Source of the DNA: Clostridia bacterium
Lineage (GTDB): Bacteria > Bacillota > Clostridia > Oscillospirales > CAG-272
Length of the DNA: 25,416 nt
Reading direction: 5' to 3'
Assembly: GCA_900768535.1 (NCBI GenBank)
Contig: CAAGDE010000013.1
Coordinates: forward strand, 1 to 25,416
Shown: positions 13,372 to 20,272 of the stretch, piece by piece
How the letters are laid out: each line of letters opens with the position of its first letter
Position numbering within the stretch: the stretch's first letter is position 1
Position numbers and translations under genes: made by a program
Notes under the pieces: model-generated
Databases searched by the model: none
What the model was told of the DNA's origin: nothing
Seen by the model: the letters and a program-made list of their open reading frames with translations, nothing else

Positions 13372-15618
13372 TCAGCCTTCCGCTCCGTAAAAAATCGACC
13401 GGCCGGGCAGCAGCTCCGCCGTTTGTCCGTCCGGCAGAATCAGGTCGCCCCGGATGCCGTCCGGAAGGATAATCTCATAGCGAACCTGTCCGTCCGAAAC
13501 ATGCCACGAGACGGAAATTTTTCCGGCGGGGGCGGTGACTGTGCCTGCGGCAAAGCCGAGCCGCCGGTCGGGGTGCGGCGTGATGCGGACGCGGCGGTAG
13601 GCAGGCTCCGCAGGGTTGATTCCGAGCGCCTCGCCAAAGACCCAGTCGAACACACAACCGTAGGAGTAGTGGTTGAAGGAATTCTTTTCGTCGTCCCAGA
13701 AGCTGCCGTCCTCGCGGATGCCGTCCCAGTGCTCCCAGATTGTGGTGGCGCCGCGGTTGACCGAGAAGAGCCACGAGGGATAGTTCTCCTGCAGGAACAG
13801 GTCATAAGCCGCTTTGGCGTGTCCTGCTTCGGTCAGGACGTGAAGCAGGAAGGGCGTGCCGACAAAGCCGGTGGACATACAGCCGCCGTTGTGCCGGATC
13901 ATCTCCGACAGGGTCTGCACCAGCCGTTCCTTTTCCGCATCTCCCTCATACAGCCCGAAGTGCAGGATCAGTACGATTGCCGTCTGGGTCTGACCCAGAA
14001 CGCGACGGTTGTCGGAAAGCCCGTCGAATTTCGGGTAGAGAACCGGGAGCCCGTCCTTCATAAAGGTCCGGCGGAACGCCGCGCGGATGCGGTCGTGCAG
14101 GTCGCGGTATGCCTGCATATCCCTGCCCAGAATTTCGCCCGCCCGGATCAATAACTGCGTGACGTATGCGAAATAGGCGCTTGCAATCAGGTCGGTCTGC
14201 GTGGCTCCCTGGCGGACGGCGGGGGAGAGAGCGGCGTCCGATGCGAGCCAGTCGCCGTAGTGGTTGCCGCCGAGCCAAAGGGCTTCCTCCTCACCCTGCG
14301 AACGGATGAAATCCACCCATTTTTGCATCATGGGGAAGTGGCGGGCGAGCAGCTCTTTGTCGCCGTAGGCGCGGTAAAGCTCCCACGGGCAGATGACCGT
14401 TGCGTCGCCCCATGCGGCGGAAATTTTGGTTCCTCTGCCGGGCACCTTCGGTACCACGCCGTAAATGCCGCCGTCCGCGTTCTGCTCCTGCATCACATCA
14501 TTCAGCCATTTCGTAAAGAACCGTCTGACGTCATACAGGATTGCCGCCGTGCGGATGAAGACCTGCGCATCGCCCAGCCAGCCCAGGCGCTCGTCGCGCT
14601 GCGGGCAGTCGGTGGGAATATCGATGAAGTTGCTCCGCTGACCCCAGAGCGTGTTCTGATACAGGCGGTTGATCTGCTCGTTCCCGCAGACAAAGGAGCC
14701 GGTTTCCTTCAGGTCGGAGCAGATTGCCACGGAGACAAAGCACTCCGGGCGGAGCTCCTCGCCGGCGGGGAATTCATCGATCCGGATGTAGCGGTAGCCC
14801 TGGAAGGTGAAATGCGGCTTGAGGGTGCGCGGGGTGCCGTCCAAAACATACGTGTTGCGGCATTCGGCAAGCTCCAGATTTTTGGTGTAGAAGTTGCCCT
14901 CGCGGTCGAGCGTTTCGGCGTGGGAAAGCGTCACGCGGTCGCCCGGCTTGCCCGTGACGGTGACTTCCGCGTATCCGGCAAGATTCTGCCCGAAATCGAT
15001 CACGGTTTCGCCCTTGGGCGTGCGGATCAGCCGCTTGGCGTGAACCCGTGCAACCTCTCGCACCGGGACGCCCTCGTCGGGAATCAGCCGGGCGGCGGGC
15101 GCGGTGTCGGGCAGTGCGTTTCCCAGGAGGGTCTGCTCTGCCGTGAAATCGTCGGTTTCGCCGTGGTAGAATTCTGCGCAGCGGATGGCGTTCCGGTGAA
15201 CCGTCCAGCTTCCGTCGGTACCGATCGTCCGGACCGCGCCGTCTGCCGCCGTGACCGTGATCTCGGCTGCCAGCGAGATATGGTCGGCAAAGATATGGTT
15301 GGTGTTGCCGCGTCCGAGGAAGCCGACTGCCCAGCCGTTGGCGCATTGAAGCTCCAGGAGGTTCTCATCCTTTCGGGCATAGGGAAGCAGGCGGTAGGTC
15401 TGTACCTGCAGGCGGTTTTGGTAGCTTGTAAAGCCGGGGGCAAAGAGCGCGTCACTGACGGGCGTGCCGTTGAGGGTGACGCGGTAGATGCCGATGCAGG
15501 TTGCGGCAAGCGTCAGGTCGGTTTCGGTTCCGTCCAGCCAAAAGGAGCGGGCAAAGACGGGGCAGGCGCTTTCCCCGGCTTCCTGCGGGGAACGGATCCA
15601 TTGTACGTGTTCAAGCAT
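13372..15618 (-). CDS. Alpha-L-rhamnosidase, GH78 family (second)
   Basis: A 748-aa intracellular glycosidase of GH78, releasing L-rhamnose from glycans or glycosides. N-terminal beta domains (FARSFWLDG, IGIYRVTLNGTPVSDALFAP) precede the catalytic (alpha/alpha)6 barrel. The acidic cluster is DCPQRDERLGWLGD at Asp337-Asp350, with Glu343. The general base is Glu629 in TTIWEHWDG, the usual GH78 sequence. The C-terminal sandwich ends near RITPHPDRRLGFAAGTV. The ATG at 15618 has AGAGG upstream. It is 35 bp downstream of the AraC-type gene on the same strand and likely shares its transcript. The gap contains a 19-bp palindrome. It differs from the first GH78 by one extra residue in the acidic motif, so substrate range may differ. 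Confidence 0.93.
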   Translation of the reverse strand: MLEHVQWIRSPQEAGESACPVFARSFWLDGTETDLTLAATCIGIYRVTLNGTPVSDALFAPGFTSYQNRLQVQTYRLLPYARKDENLLELQCANGWAVGFLGRGNTNHIFADHISLAAEITVTAADGAVRTIGTDGSWTVHRNAIRCAEFYHGETDDFTAEQTLLGNALPDTAPAARLIPDEGVPVREVARVHAKRLIRTPKGETVIDFGQNLAGYAEVTVTGKPGDRVTLSHAETLDREGNFYTKNLELAECRNTYVLDGTPRTLKPHFTFQGYRYIRIDEFPAGEELRPECFVSVAICSDLKETGSFVCGNEQINRLYQNTLWGQRSNFIDIPTDCPQRDERLGWLGDAQVFIRTAAILYDVRRFFTKWLNDVMQEQNADGGIYGVVPKVPGRGTKISAAWGDATVICPWELYRAYGDKELLARHFPMMQKWVDFIRSQGEEEALWLGGNHYGDWLASDAALSPAVRQGATQTDLIASAYFAYVTQLLIRAGEILGRDMQAYRDLHDRIRAAFRRTFMKDGLPVLYPKFDGLSDNRRVLGQTQTAIVLILHFGLYEGDAEKERLVQTLSEMIRHNGGCMSTGFVGTPFLLHVLTEAGHAKAAYDLFLQENYPSWLFSVNRGATTIWEHWDGIREDGSFWDDEKNSFNHYSYGCVFDWVFGEALGINPAEPAYRRVRITPHPDRRLGFAAGTVTAPAGKISVSWHVSDGQVRYEIILPDGIRGDLILPDGQTAELLPGRSIFYGAEG

Positions 15619-15636
15619 GGTGTTTCCTCTTTTTAG

Positions 15637-15655
15637 AATAAGAACTGTTCTTATT
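15637..15655. promoter_or_regulatory. Perfect 19-bp palindrome between AraC-type gene and GH78
   Basis: AATAAGAACTGTTCTTATT: two perfect 9-bp arms around one central base. It includes the last base pairs of the AraC-type gene's stop codon and lies 18 bp upstream of the rhamnosidase start codon. It is too short-looped for a normal RNA hairpin, so a dimeric repressor operator is the likelier reading. Confidence 0.5.
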
Positions 15656-16514
15656 ATTTGTTTTCCTTCATGGAATTGCGCGGACTGATGCCGAAGCGGA
15701 GCCGGAAAGCCTTGCCGAAGGCGTAGACCGAGGAATAATTCAGCATTTCCGCGATGTCGGTCACCTTCAGATTTTTGTTGCGGAGCAGGTATTTGGCGGT
15801 GTTCAGCTTCTTATCGCAGTAATAGCGGCGCAGGGTGGTGGACGTGTTGGTGCGGAACAGCGTGGAAAGATAGTTGTAGCTGTAGCCGAAATGCTGAGCA
15901 ACCTCCTCCAGGCTGTGGATGGAATAGATGTGGGTATCGATGTAATTCATGATTTTGCGGCAGAGAATTTCGGCGGGGACCAGCTGACCGGTTTGTTTTT
16001 CGGAGCTTTTCTCCCGAAAATCGCGGAGCAGATAGAGGAGCAGCTGCGAAAAGATGCTGCACAGCAGTGCTTCGGAATCCGGCTGCGGGGAATCCACCTC
16101 CGGAATGGCGTTTGCAACCGCCTGGGCGATCCGCTCGTCCCGGAAGACCCGGTTTTCGGGCAGATAGTTGGCGGAGATCAGCTCCTCCAGCGCCTGCATC
16201 ATGGCGGGATCCACCGAATTGAAAGCAAAGAAGTCGAATTTCAGCGGCGTATCCTCGTCCGAGACGATTTTGTGCATATCCGCGGGAAAGGAGAGATAGA
16301 TCTCCCCGGCGGTGATATGGGATGCAACGGAATTGGTGTAAACGGTGCCGGAGTTGCCGGTCGCGATGGTCAGCTCGAACAGATTCGGGTGGACATGGGT
16401 CGGAATGACCGCGCCGGGCGTACAGTAGGCTCTGCCGATCTGATGCAGCTTGAAGGTCCCGAAAAGCGGCTGATCGGAAAGCCACTCCTTGCAATAATGG
16501 TAATCGAAAAGCAC
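15654..16514 (-). CDS. AraC-family transcriptional regulator
   Basis: A 286-aa regulator with an N-terminal cupin-type sensor (AVIPTHVHPNLFELTIATG, then AGEIYLSFPADMHKI) and a C-terminal double helix-turn-helix of AraC type. First HTH: HSLEEVAQHFGYSYNYLSTLF. Second HTH: VTDIAEMLNYSSVYAFGKAF, ending RLRFGISP. I place the start at the GTG at 16514: AAGGGGG lies 8 nt upstream, while a GTG at 16523 overlaps that site and lies only about 8 nt from the predicted transcript start. It probably senses a sugar from rhamnose-containing glycans and controls the flanking rhamnosidase and the divergent secreted-protein operon; the 22-bp direct repeats there fit this. Confidence 0.9.
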   Translation of the reverse strand: MLFDYHYCKEWLSDQPLFGTFKLHQIGRAYCTPGAVIPTHVHPNLFELTIATGNSGTVYTNSVASHITAGEIYLSFPADMHKIVSDEDTPLKFDFFAFNSVDPAMMQALEELISANYLPENRVFRDERIAQAVANAIPEVDSPQPDSEALLCSIFSQLLLYLLRDFREKSSEKQTGQLVPAEILCRKIMNYIDTHIYSIHSLEEVAQHFGYSYNYLSTLFRTNTSTTLRRYYCDKKLNTAKYLLRNKNLKVTDIAEMLNYSSVYAFGKAFRLRFGISPRNSMKENK

Positions 16515-16537
16515 ATGAGTCACCCCCTTTTGCCTCT

Positions 16538-16566
16538 ATTATACATGGAAGCGGCGGTTTTGTCAA
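16538..16566 (-). promoter_or_regulatory. Consensus sigma-A promoter of the AraC-type gene
   Basis: On the minus strand, TTGACA (16561-16566), 17 bp, TATAAT (16538-16543): perfect at all 12 positions. Transcription should start near 16531, leaving a leader of only about 17 nt before the GTG at 16514. Confidence 0.9.
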
Positions 16567-16625
16567 CCGAAAAAAGCAATAAATTTCAAATCAAAAGGGA
16601 GAAAATGGGATAAAACAGGGGAAAT

Positions 16626-16662
16626 CGTAAGAAATGACATCTTTTTGCGTAAGAAAAGGCAT
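16626..16662 (+). promoter_or_regulatory. AraC-type operator: CGTAAGAAA direct repeats, 22-bp period
   Basis: CGTAAGAAATGACAT (16626-16640) and CGTAAGAAAAGGCAT (16648-16662) agree at 13 of 15 positions and are 22 bp apart. The second copy touches the -35 box, giving centres near -45 and -67. This is the classic layout of an AraC-family activator site, in the intergenic region between the AraC-type gene and the operon. Confidence 0.65.
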
Positions 16663-16690
16663 TTACAATGCTTTTGACTTGTTGTATAAT
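16662..16690 (+). promoter_or_regulatory. Sigma-A promoter of the secreted-protein operon
   Basis: TTTACA (16662-16667), 17 bp, TATAAT (16685-16690). Transcription would start near 16697, giving a leader of about 175 nt before the first large gene. No other promoter of comparable quality was seen up to 24476. Confidence 0.88.
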
Positions 16691-16751
16691 AGAGACGTAG
16701 AAGAATCCGGAAAGATTATCAATATGCACAAATTGCATGGATAGGAGCCGC

Positions 16752-16859
16752 ATGGCATTTCCGGACTTCGTTTCCAATCGTAAAACCTTTGATTCAAAAG
16801 GAAAGGAGGTTTCCCGGCGGCGGGGAAAAAGCCGCACGTTTGATCCGAATAAATTATAG
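16752..16859 (+). CDS. Possible 35-aa basic leader peptide
   Basis: A short frame in the operon leader: ATG at 16752 preceded by ATAGGAG with a tight 4-nt gap, and TAG at 16857, ending 11 bp before the first large gene. The peptide is rich in Arg/Lys (RRRGK) and contains two similar pieces, KTFDSK and RTFDPNK. Its stop lies next to the ribosome site GGAGGAG of the next gene, so it could couple translation. It matches nothing I know and may be chance. Confidence 0.3.
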   Translation: MAFPDFVSNRKTFDSKGKEVSRRRGKSRTFDPNKL

Positions 16860-16870
16860 GAGGAGTTTTT

Positions 16871-18358
16871 ATGAAAGTGAGAAAGACAGCACGTCTGATC
16901 GCGGTTTGTTTGGTGGTGCTTCAGGTTCTGCTTGCCCTTGGCGGCGTTTCGGTTTTCGCAGAAGAGGGAACCGCAAAGCCAAGCTACAATGCATACCGGG
17001 TTGACCCGTCAAAAATGAAGGTAGACGGATTGGCTGGCGAAAACGAACCGTGGGAAAAGGTTGCGTACAGCTCTCCTGTCAAGGTTGTTTCGAAGGCGAC
17101 AGAGCCGGATGAAACGCCTGCCAGATTCAAGGTGCTGTGGGGCAGCGATGCTTCGGGTGCCTACCTGTTCTTCTGGGCGGCACTGAATGACCCGGACGGA
17201 AGCTATGACACCAACCCGTCGGAAGGGGACGTTTTCAAGTTCATCTGGGACGAAGCCGGCAACAGTACATCTTGCAGCAACAGCGGTGAAGGACCGTGCC
17301 GCCGAATCAGCATTACGCCGCTCCGCGATGACGGAAAAAGCCTGAAAAAGGGAGACTGGTTCGAGTGGTATGTCCGCCGGAGCGGAGACGGAAAAGATGT
17401 TGTGGTGGAAGCCAAATACAAATTTTCCGATACGAAGTACGCCGTTGAGAATGCGGTGCTGGGGCTGGAGTTCATTACCCAGCGCGTCACGCATGACACG
17501 AAGAAGCTGATTGCAACGTGGGCATGGAGCAGCGGAGACTCTCAGGCGAAGCCGCAGGAAGCGGGACGGCTGATTCTCAAGAAGATCAATGCGGTCGATC
17601 TCGGCACGGTCGTGGATGAGGACGATGACGCAGTGTTCTACAATGCGGGGCTTGCCGTTGCGAGCAGGACAAAGGACGCAAACGGGGAGGTTACGCTGCC
17701 GGAAACGGTATCGGGAGCCACCGTCTGCGGATGGAAGAACCGCGCGGACAACAAGCTGTATGCGGGCGGCAGTCGGTTCAAGGTCGAAACCGCGGGCGTA
17801 AAGTTTGATGCCGTGTCCCCCGAGGCGTCCCTTGCGGTCGGCGCGAGAGTGCGGCTTGCGGATGTCGGCGCGCTGAAGTTTGAAGGCTCGGTCGCGGAAT
17901 TCGATGCGATGAAGCCGTATCTGAAAAAGGTCGGCATCCTGTTTGTGGAAACCGCGAATCTGACGGAGGAGGTACTGACGAAGGGCGCTACGCCGAGCAC
18001 ACTGACGGCGGCAAACATTCCCTTCAACCGGGCGGAATCGGACGCGGCGGAAACCTTCAGCGGCGTTCTGGAGAATCTGACGGACGGGAACCTTGTTTAT
18101 TCCGCTCTGCCCTACGTGATTGTGGAAATGGCGGACGGCTCCACCGTGGAGTTTGCCGGAAAATACAGTGCGGCGGACAATGCAAGATCGGTCAATGCGG
18201 TTGCGTCTGCGGCGTTCAACGACCGTACACTGACCAAGAACGAGACGCACCCGCACAAAATGGGGAAGGATTTCGGAGTGACCGGCTTTGAAGCACTTTC
18301 CTTCAGCCCCTACAACAAAACCGAACTGGCGATCCTCAAAAAAATTTTTGATAAATAA
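16871..18358 (+). CDS. Secreted CBM9-like protein (first of two paralogues)
   Basis: A 495-aa exported protein. The signal peptide covers residues 1-30 (cleavage after VFA, before EEG). About 45-240 resembles family 9 carbohydrate-binding/DOMON modules: KMKVDGLAGENEPWEKVAY, then a LWGSDASGAYLFFWAALND strand and VVVEAKYKF. About 275-310 is a short InlB-repeat-like piece (VCGWKNRADNKLY). The last ~170 residues share a domain with the next gene (GARVRLAD...DGSTVEFAGKYSA). There is no lipobox, LPxTG, SLH domain or C-terminal helix, so it is probably released or held non-covalently. It is the first major gene after the operon promoter and lies 18 bp before its paralogue. Glycan binding is inferred from the fold similarity only. 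Confidence 0.75.
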   Translation: MKVRKTARLIAVCLVVLQVLLALGGVSVFAEEGTAKPSYNAYRVDPSKMKVDGLAGENEPWEKVAYSSPVKVVSKATEPDETPARFKVLWGSDASGAYLFFWAALNDPDGSYDTNPSEGDVFKFIWDEAGNSTSCSNSGEGPCRRISITPLRDDGKSLKKGDWFEWYVRRSGDGKDVVVEAKYKFSDTKYAVENAVLGLEFITQRVTHDTKKLIATWAWSSGDSQAKPQEAGRLILKKINAVDLGTVVDEDDDAVFYNAGLAVASRTKDANGEVTLPETVSGATVCGWKNRADNKLYAGGSRFKVETAGVKFDAVSPEASLAVGARVRLADVGALKFEGSVAEFDAMKPYLKKVGILFVETANLTEEVLTKGATPSTLTAANIPFNRAESDAAETFSGVLENLTDGNLVYSALPYVIVEMADGSTVEFAGKYSAADNARSVNAVASAAFNDRTLTKNETHPHKMGKDFGVTGFEALSFSPYNKTELAILKKIFDK

Positions 18359-18376
18359 AAACGGAGGAACTCAATC

Positions 18377-19831
18377 ATGAAAAGAAGCATTCGCAAAATT
18401 GTTGCAGCCGCTCTTGTGACATTTCAGGTGATTCTGACTGCGGCAGTCGGATTCATCCCGGCGAGCGCAGAGGCGGGAACACAAGGACACGCCTATTCCT
18501 ACCAGGTCTACAAGGCAGATGCACCGATTACGGTAGACGGCGCGGTAACGGAAGGTGAGGCATGGGATAATCTCCCGTGGTCTGAAAATTACAATTGGCG
18601 TTGGTGTCAGAACAATTGGCATCTGACGTCGGACTACATTGCTTCCTTTAAGTCGATGTGGTACAAGAATGCCGATGGAGAAGCATTCCTGTATTTCTTG
18701 TTTAACATCAACGACGAAGACGGGTATACAGACGGTGACAAATACGATTTCGGTATAGACGAAACCGGTATGGGTGAGGGTGCGCCGAGCTCCGGAGTAG
18801 ACGCAACGGCGCGTCGTTCGGGCGGAACTTTACTTGCAGAAGGAACGCTGAGCAAGAACACCGGTAGCGGCAAATATTATATGAAGCACGCCGTAAAGCG
18901 CAATGATGCGGAACACCGTGTAACCCTGGAAATTGAATATCAATTCTTTGCTCCGGAATATGCCGCAGACGGAAAGACGGTCGGCTTTGAAAACAACATT
19001 GAGTGGTTGACAAACGGACAGTCGAATGCAGTTTGGAGCGGCAACAGAGCCACCAGCTGGGGAAGCTGGAACGAGATGAAGAATTACGGCGCATTGAAGC
19101 TTCACGATGCGTCTGCAAGCACAAGACGGGCTGCCAATATCTATAACGTCAACGAAGTCATTGCATCCGCCGACATTACCGAGAACGGCAAATTCACCCT
19201 TCCGACAACCTTTGCGGCTTCTTCCGATCAGCTGGTCGGCTGGAAGGACGCGGAGGGCAAGCTTTACAAGCCCGGCACTGCCGTTTCGGGTATCACCAAG
19301 AACATGACCTTTGAAGCCGTGACCGTTGATTTCCAGACGCTTGCCGGTGCGCAGGTGCGGTTTAAGGATCCCACCGGTCTGCGGTTCATCTCGCAGGTGA
19401 AGAAGGCGGATTATGATGCGCTGGGTGCCGCGGCAACCGCAACCGGAACCCTGATTCTGCCGACCGATCTGCTCGGAACGGGGGATTTGACGCTGGAAGC
19501 ACTGAAGGACAAGACCGAGGGCAAGGATTACCTGAATGTGACCAACGACGGCTGGCTCAACGCCGAAACGGCGGAAACCGACGACGTTTACACCTTCAGC
19601 GGTGCAATCGTCGGCATCAAAAAAGGAAACTATAACCGCAATTTCTCCGCAGTCGGCTATCTCACCGTAACCTATGCGGACGGTACAACCGCAAACTTCT
19701 ACGGCGGCTATACCGCTGAGAATGCAACCAGCATCAGGACCGTTGCCCAAAAGGCGCTGGCGGATGCCGAAGCGAATCCCGACAAGTATACCGAGGCTGA
19801 GAAGGCAATTCTCGAATCTTACACGAAATAA
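18377..19831 (+). CDS. Secreted CBM9-like protein (second paralogue)
   Basis: A 484-aa exported protein with a signal peptide to about residue 31 (ASA before EAG). The CBM9-like part begins APITVDGAVTEGEAWDNLPW, with aromatic clusters (NYNWRWCQNNWH) that could contact sugars. A mid segment LVGWKDAEGKLYKPG resembles an InlB-type repeat. The C-terminal domain GAQVRFKDPTGLRFISQV...YADGTTANFYGGYTAENA is shared with the preceding gene. The two align throughout but are strongly diverged, so the duplication is old. AACGGAGGAA provides the ribosome site. Its DNA near the 5' end is less GC-rich than its neighbours. Probable function: extracellular binding of a polysaccharide, by inference. Confidence 0.75.
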   Translation: MKRSIRKIVAAALVTFQVILTAAVGFIPASAEAGTQGHAYSYQVYKADAPITVDGAVTEGEAWDNLPWSENYNWRWCQNNWHLTSDYIASFKSMWYKNADGEAFLYFLFNINDEDGYTDGDKYDFGIDETGMGEGAPSSGVDATARRSGGTLLAEGTLSKNTGSGKYYMKHAVKRNDAEHRVTLEIEYQFFAPEYAADGKTVGFENNIEWLTNGQSNAVWSGNRATSWGSWNEMKNYGALKLHDASASTRRAANIYNVNEVIASADITENGKFTLPTTFAASSDQLVGWKDAEGKLYKPGTAVSGITKNMTFEAVTVDFQTLAGAQVRFKDPTGLRFISQVKKADYDALGAAATATGTLILPTDLLGTGDLTLEALKDKTEGKDYLNVTNDGWLNAETAETDDVYTFSGAIVGIKKGNYNRNFSAVGYLTVTYADGTTANFYGGYTAENATSIRTVAQKALADAEANPDKYTEAEKAILESYTK

Positions 19832-19845
19832 GGAGGGAACCCGTT

Positions 19846-19974
19846 ATGAAAAAGCGTTATCAGGAATCCATTGCAATCACGGTCAATCTGAACGGAACCG
19901 ACATTCTGACCTCGTCCGTTGGCGGCGCGAACGGTGACCGCTATGCATATGACTGCTTCGAGGAACAGGCATGA
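19846..19974 (+). CDS. 42-aa peptide of unknown function with a DILTSS motif
   Basis: A short gene with an excellent ribosome site (AAGGAGGG, 7-8 nt before ATG 19846). It begins MKKRYQESIAITVNLNG, continues TDILTSSVGGANGD, and ends RYAYDCFEEQA. There is no signal peptide or membrane segment. Its start is 14 bp after the preceding stop and its stop overlaps an ATG (ATGA, 19971-19974), so it is embedded in the operon. From memory, similar 40-50-aa proteins (MKK..., a beta-like stretch, then DILT-S and an acidic/glycine tail) occur beside surface-protein genes in gut Clostridia without assigned function. That resemblance is unchecked. It could be a modified or signalling peptide precursor. Confidence 0.6.
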   Translation: MKKRYQESIAITVNLNGTDILTSSVGGANGDRYAYDCFEEQA

Positions 19975-19991
19975 GACGGAAGGAGCGGAAT

Positions 19992-20198
19992 ATGAGCAAA
20001 CTGATTGCTGCTTTACTGGCTCTGCTGATCTGCGTGTGCGCGTTTGCGTCCTGCGGAGGAGAACAGACGCCGGATAACCCCGACACCGCCGCCAAGACGG
20101 AAGGCACTGTAACAACGGAAGCCCCCACCCAAAAGGAAGAACAGCCGACAGAGGCACCCACGCCCGACAGCGTGCGGGAGTGGTCTGATCTGTACTGA
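19992..20198 (+). CDS. Small lipoprotein, 68 aa
   Basis: A lipoprotein signal (SKLIAALLALLICVCAFAS then Cys21) is followed by about 47 residues rich in Thr, Pro, Glu and Gln, such as TVTTEAPTQKEEQPTEAPT. This is the low-complexity linker normally found after the lipid anchor of larger lipoproteins, but here the frame ends (REWSDLY) with no folded domain. The start at 19992 has AAGGAG 6-7 nt upstream; an ATG at 19971 overlapping the previous stop is an alternative giving 75 aa. It may be a real mini-lipoprotein or the remnant of a longer one. Confidence 0.6.
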   Translation: MSKLIAALLALLICVCAFASCGGEQTPDNPDTAAKTEGTVTTEAPTQKEEQPTEAPTPDSVREWSDLY

Positions 20199-20226
20199 TT
20201 CCGGGGATCACAATCGAATTCATCTT

Positions 20227-20255
20227 CGGCAGTCGGTGCGCAGCGCCGACTGCCG
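20227..20255 (+). other. Intercistronic hairpin before the solute-binding protein
   Basis: A perfect 10-bp stem, CGGCAGTCGG (20227-20236) with CCGACTGCCG (20246-20255), and a 9-nt loop. No T tract follows; the ribosome site AAAGGAG begins just after. It could be an mRNA processing or stability element that sets a different level for the downstream genes. Confidence 0.55.
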
Positions 20256-20272
20256 TTGAAAAAGGAGTACAT

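Noticed and set aside
16802..16810. Strong AAAGGAGGT as the ribosome site of a hidden gene
   Set aside because: No start codon lies at a suitable distance, and a GC-rich stem follows.
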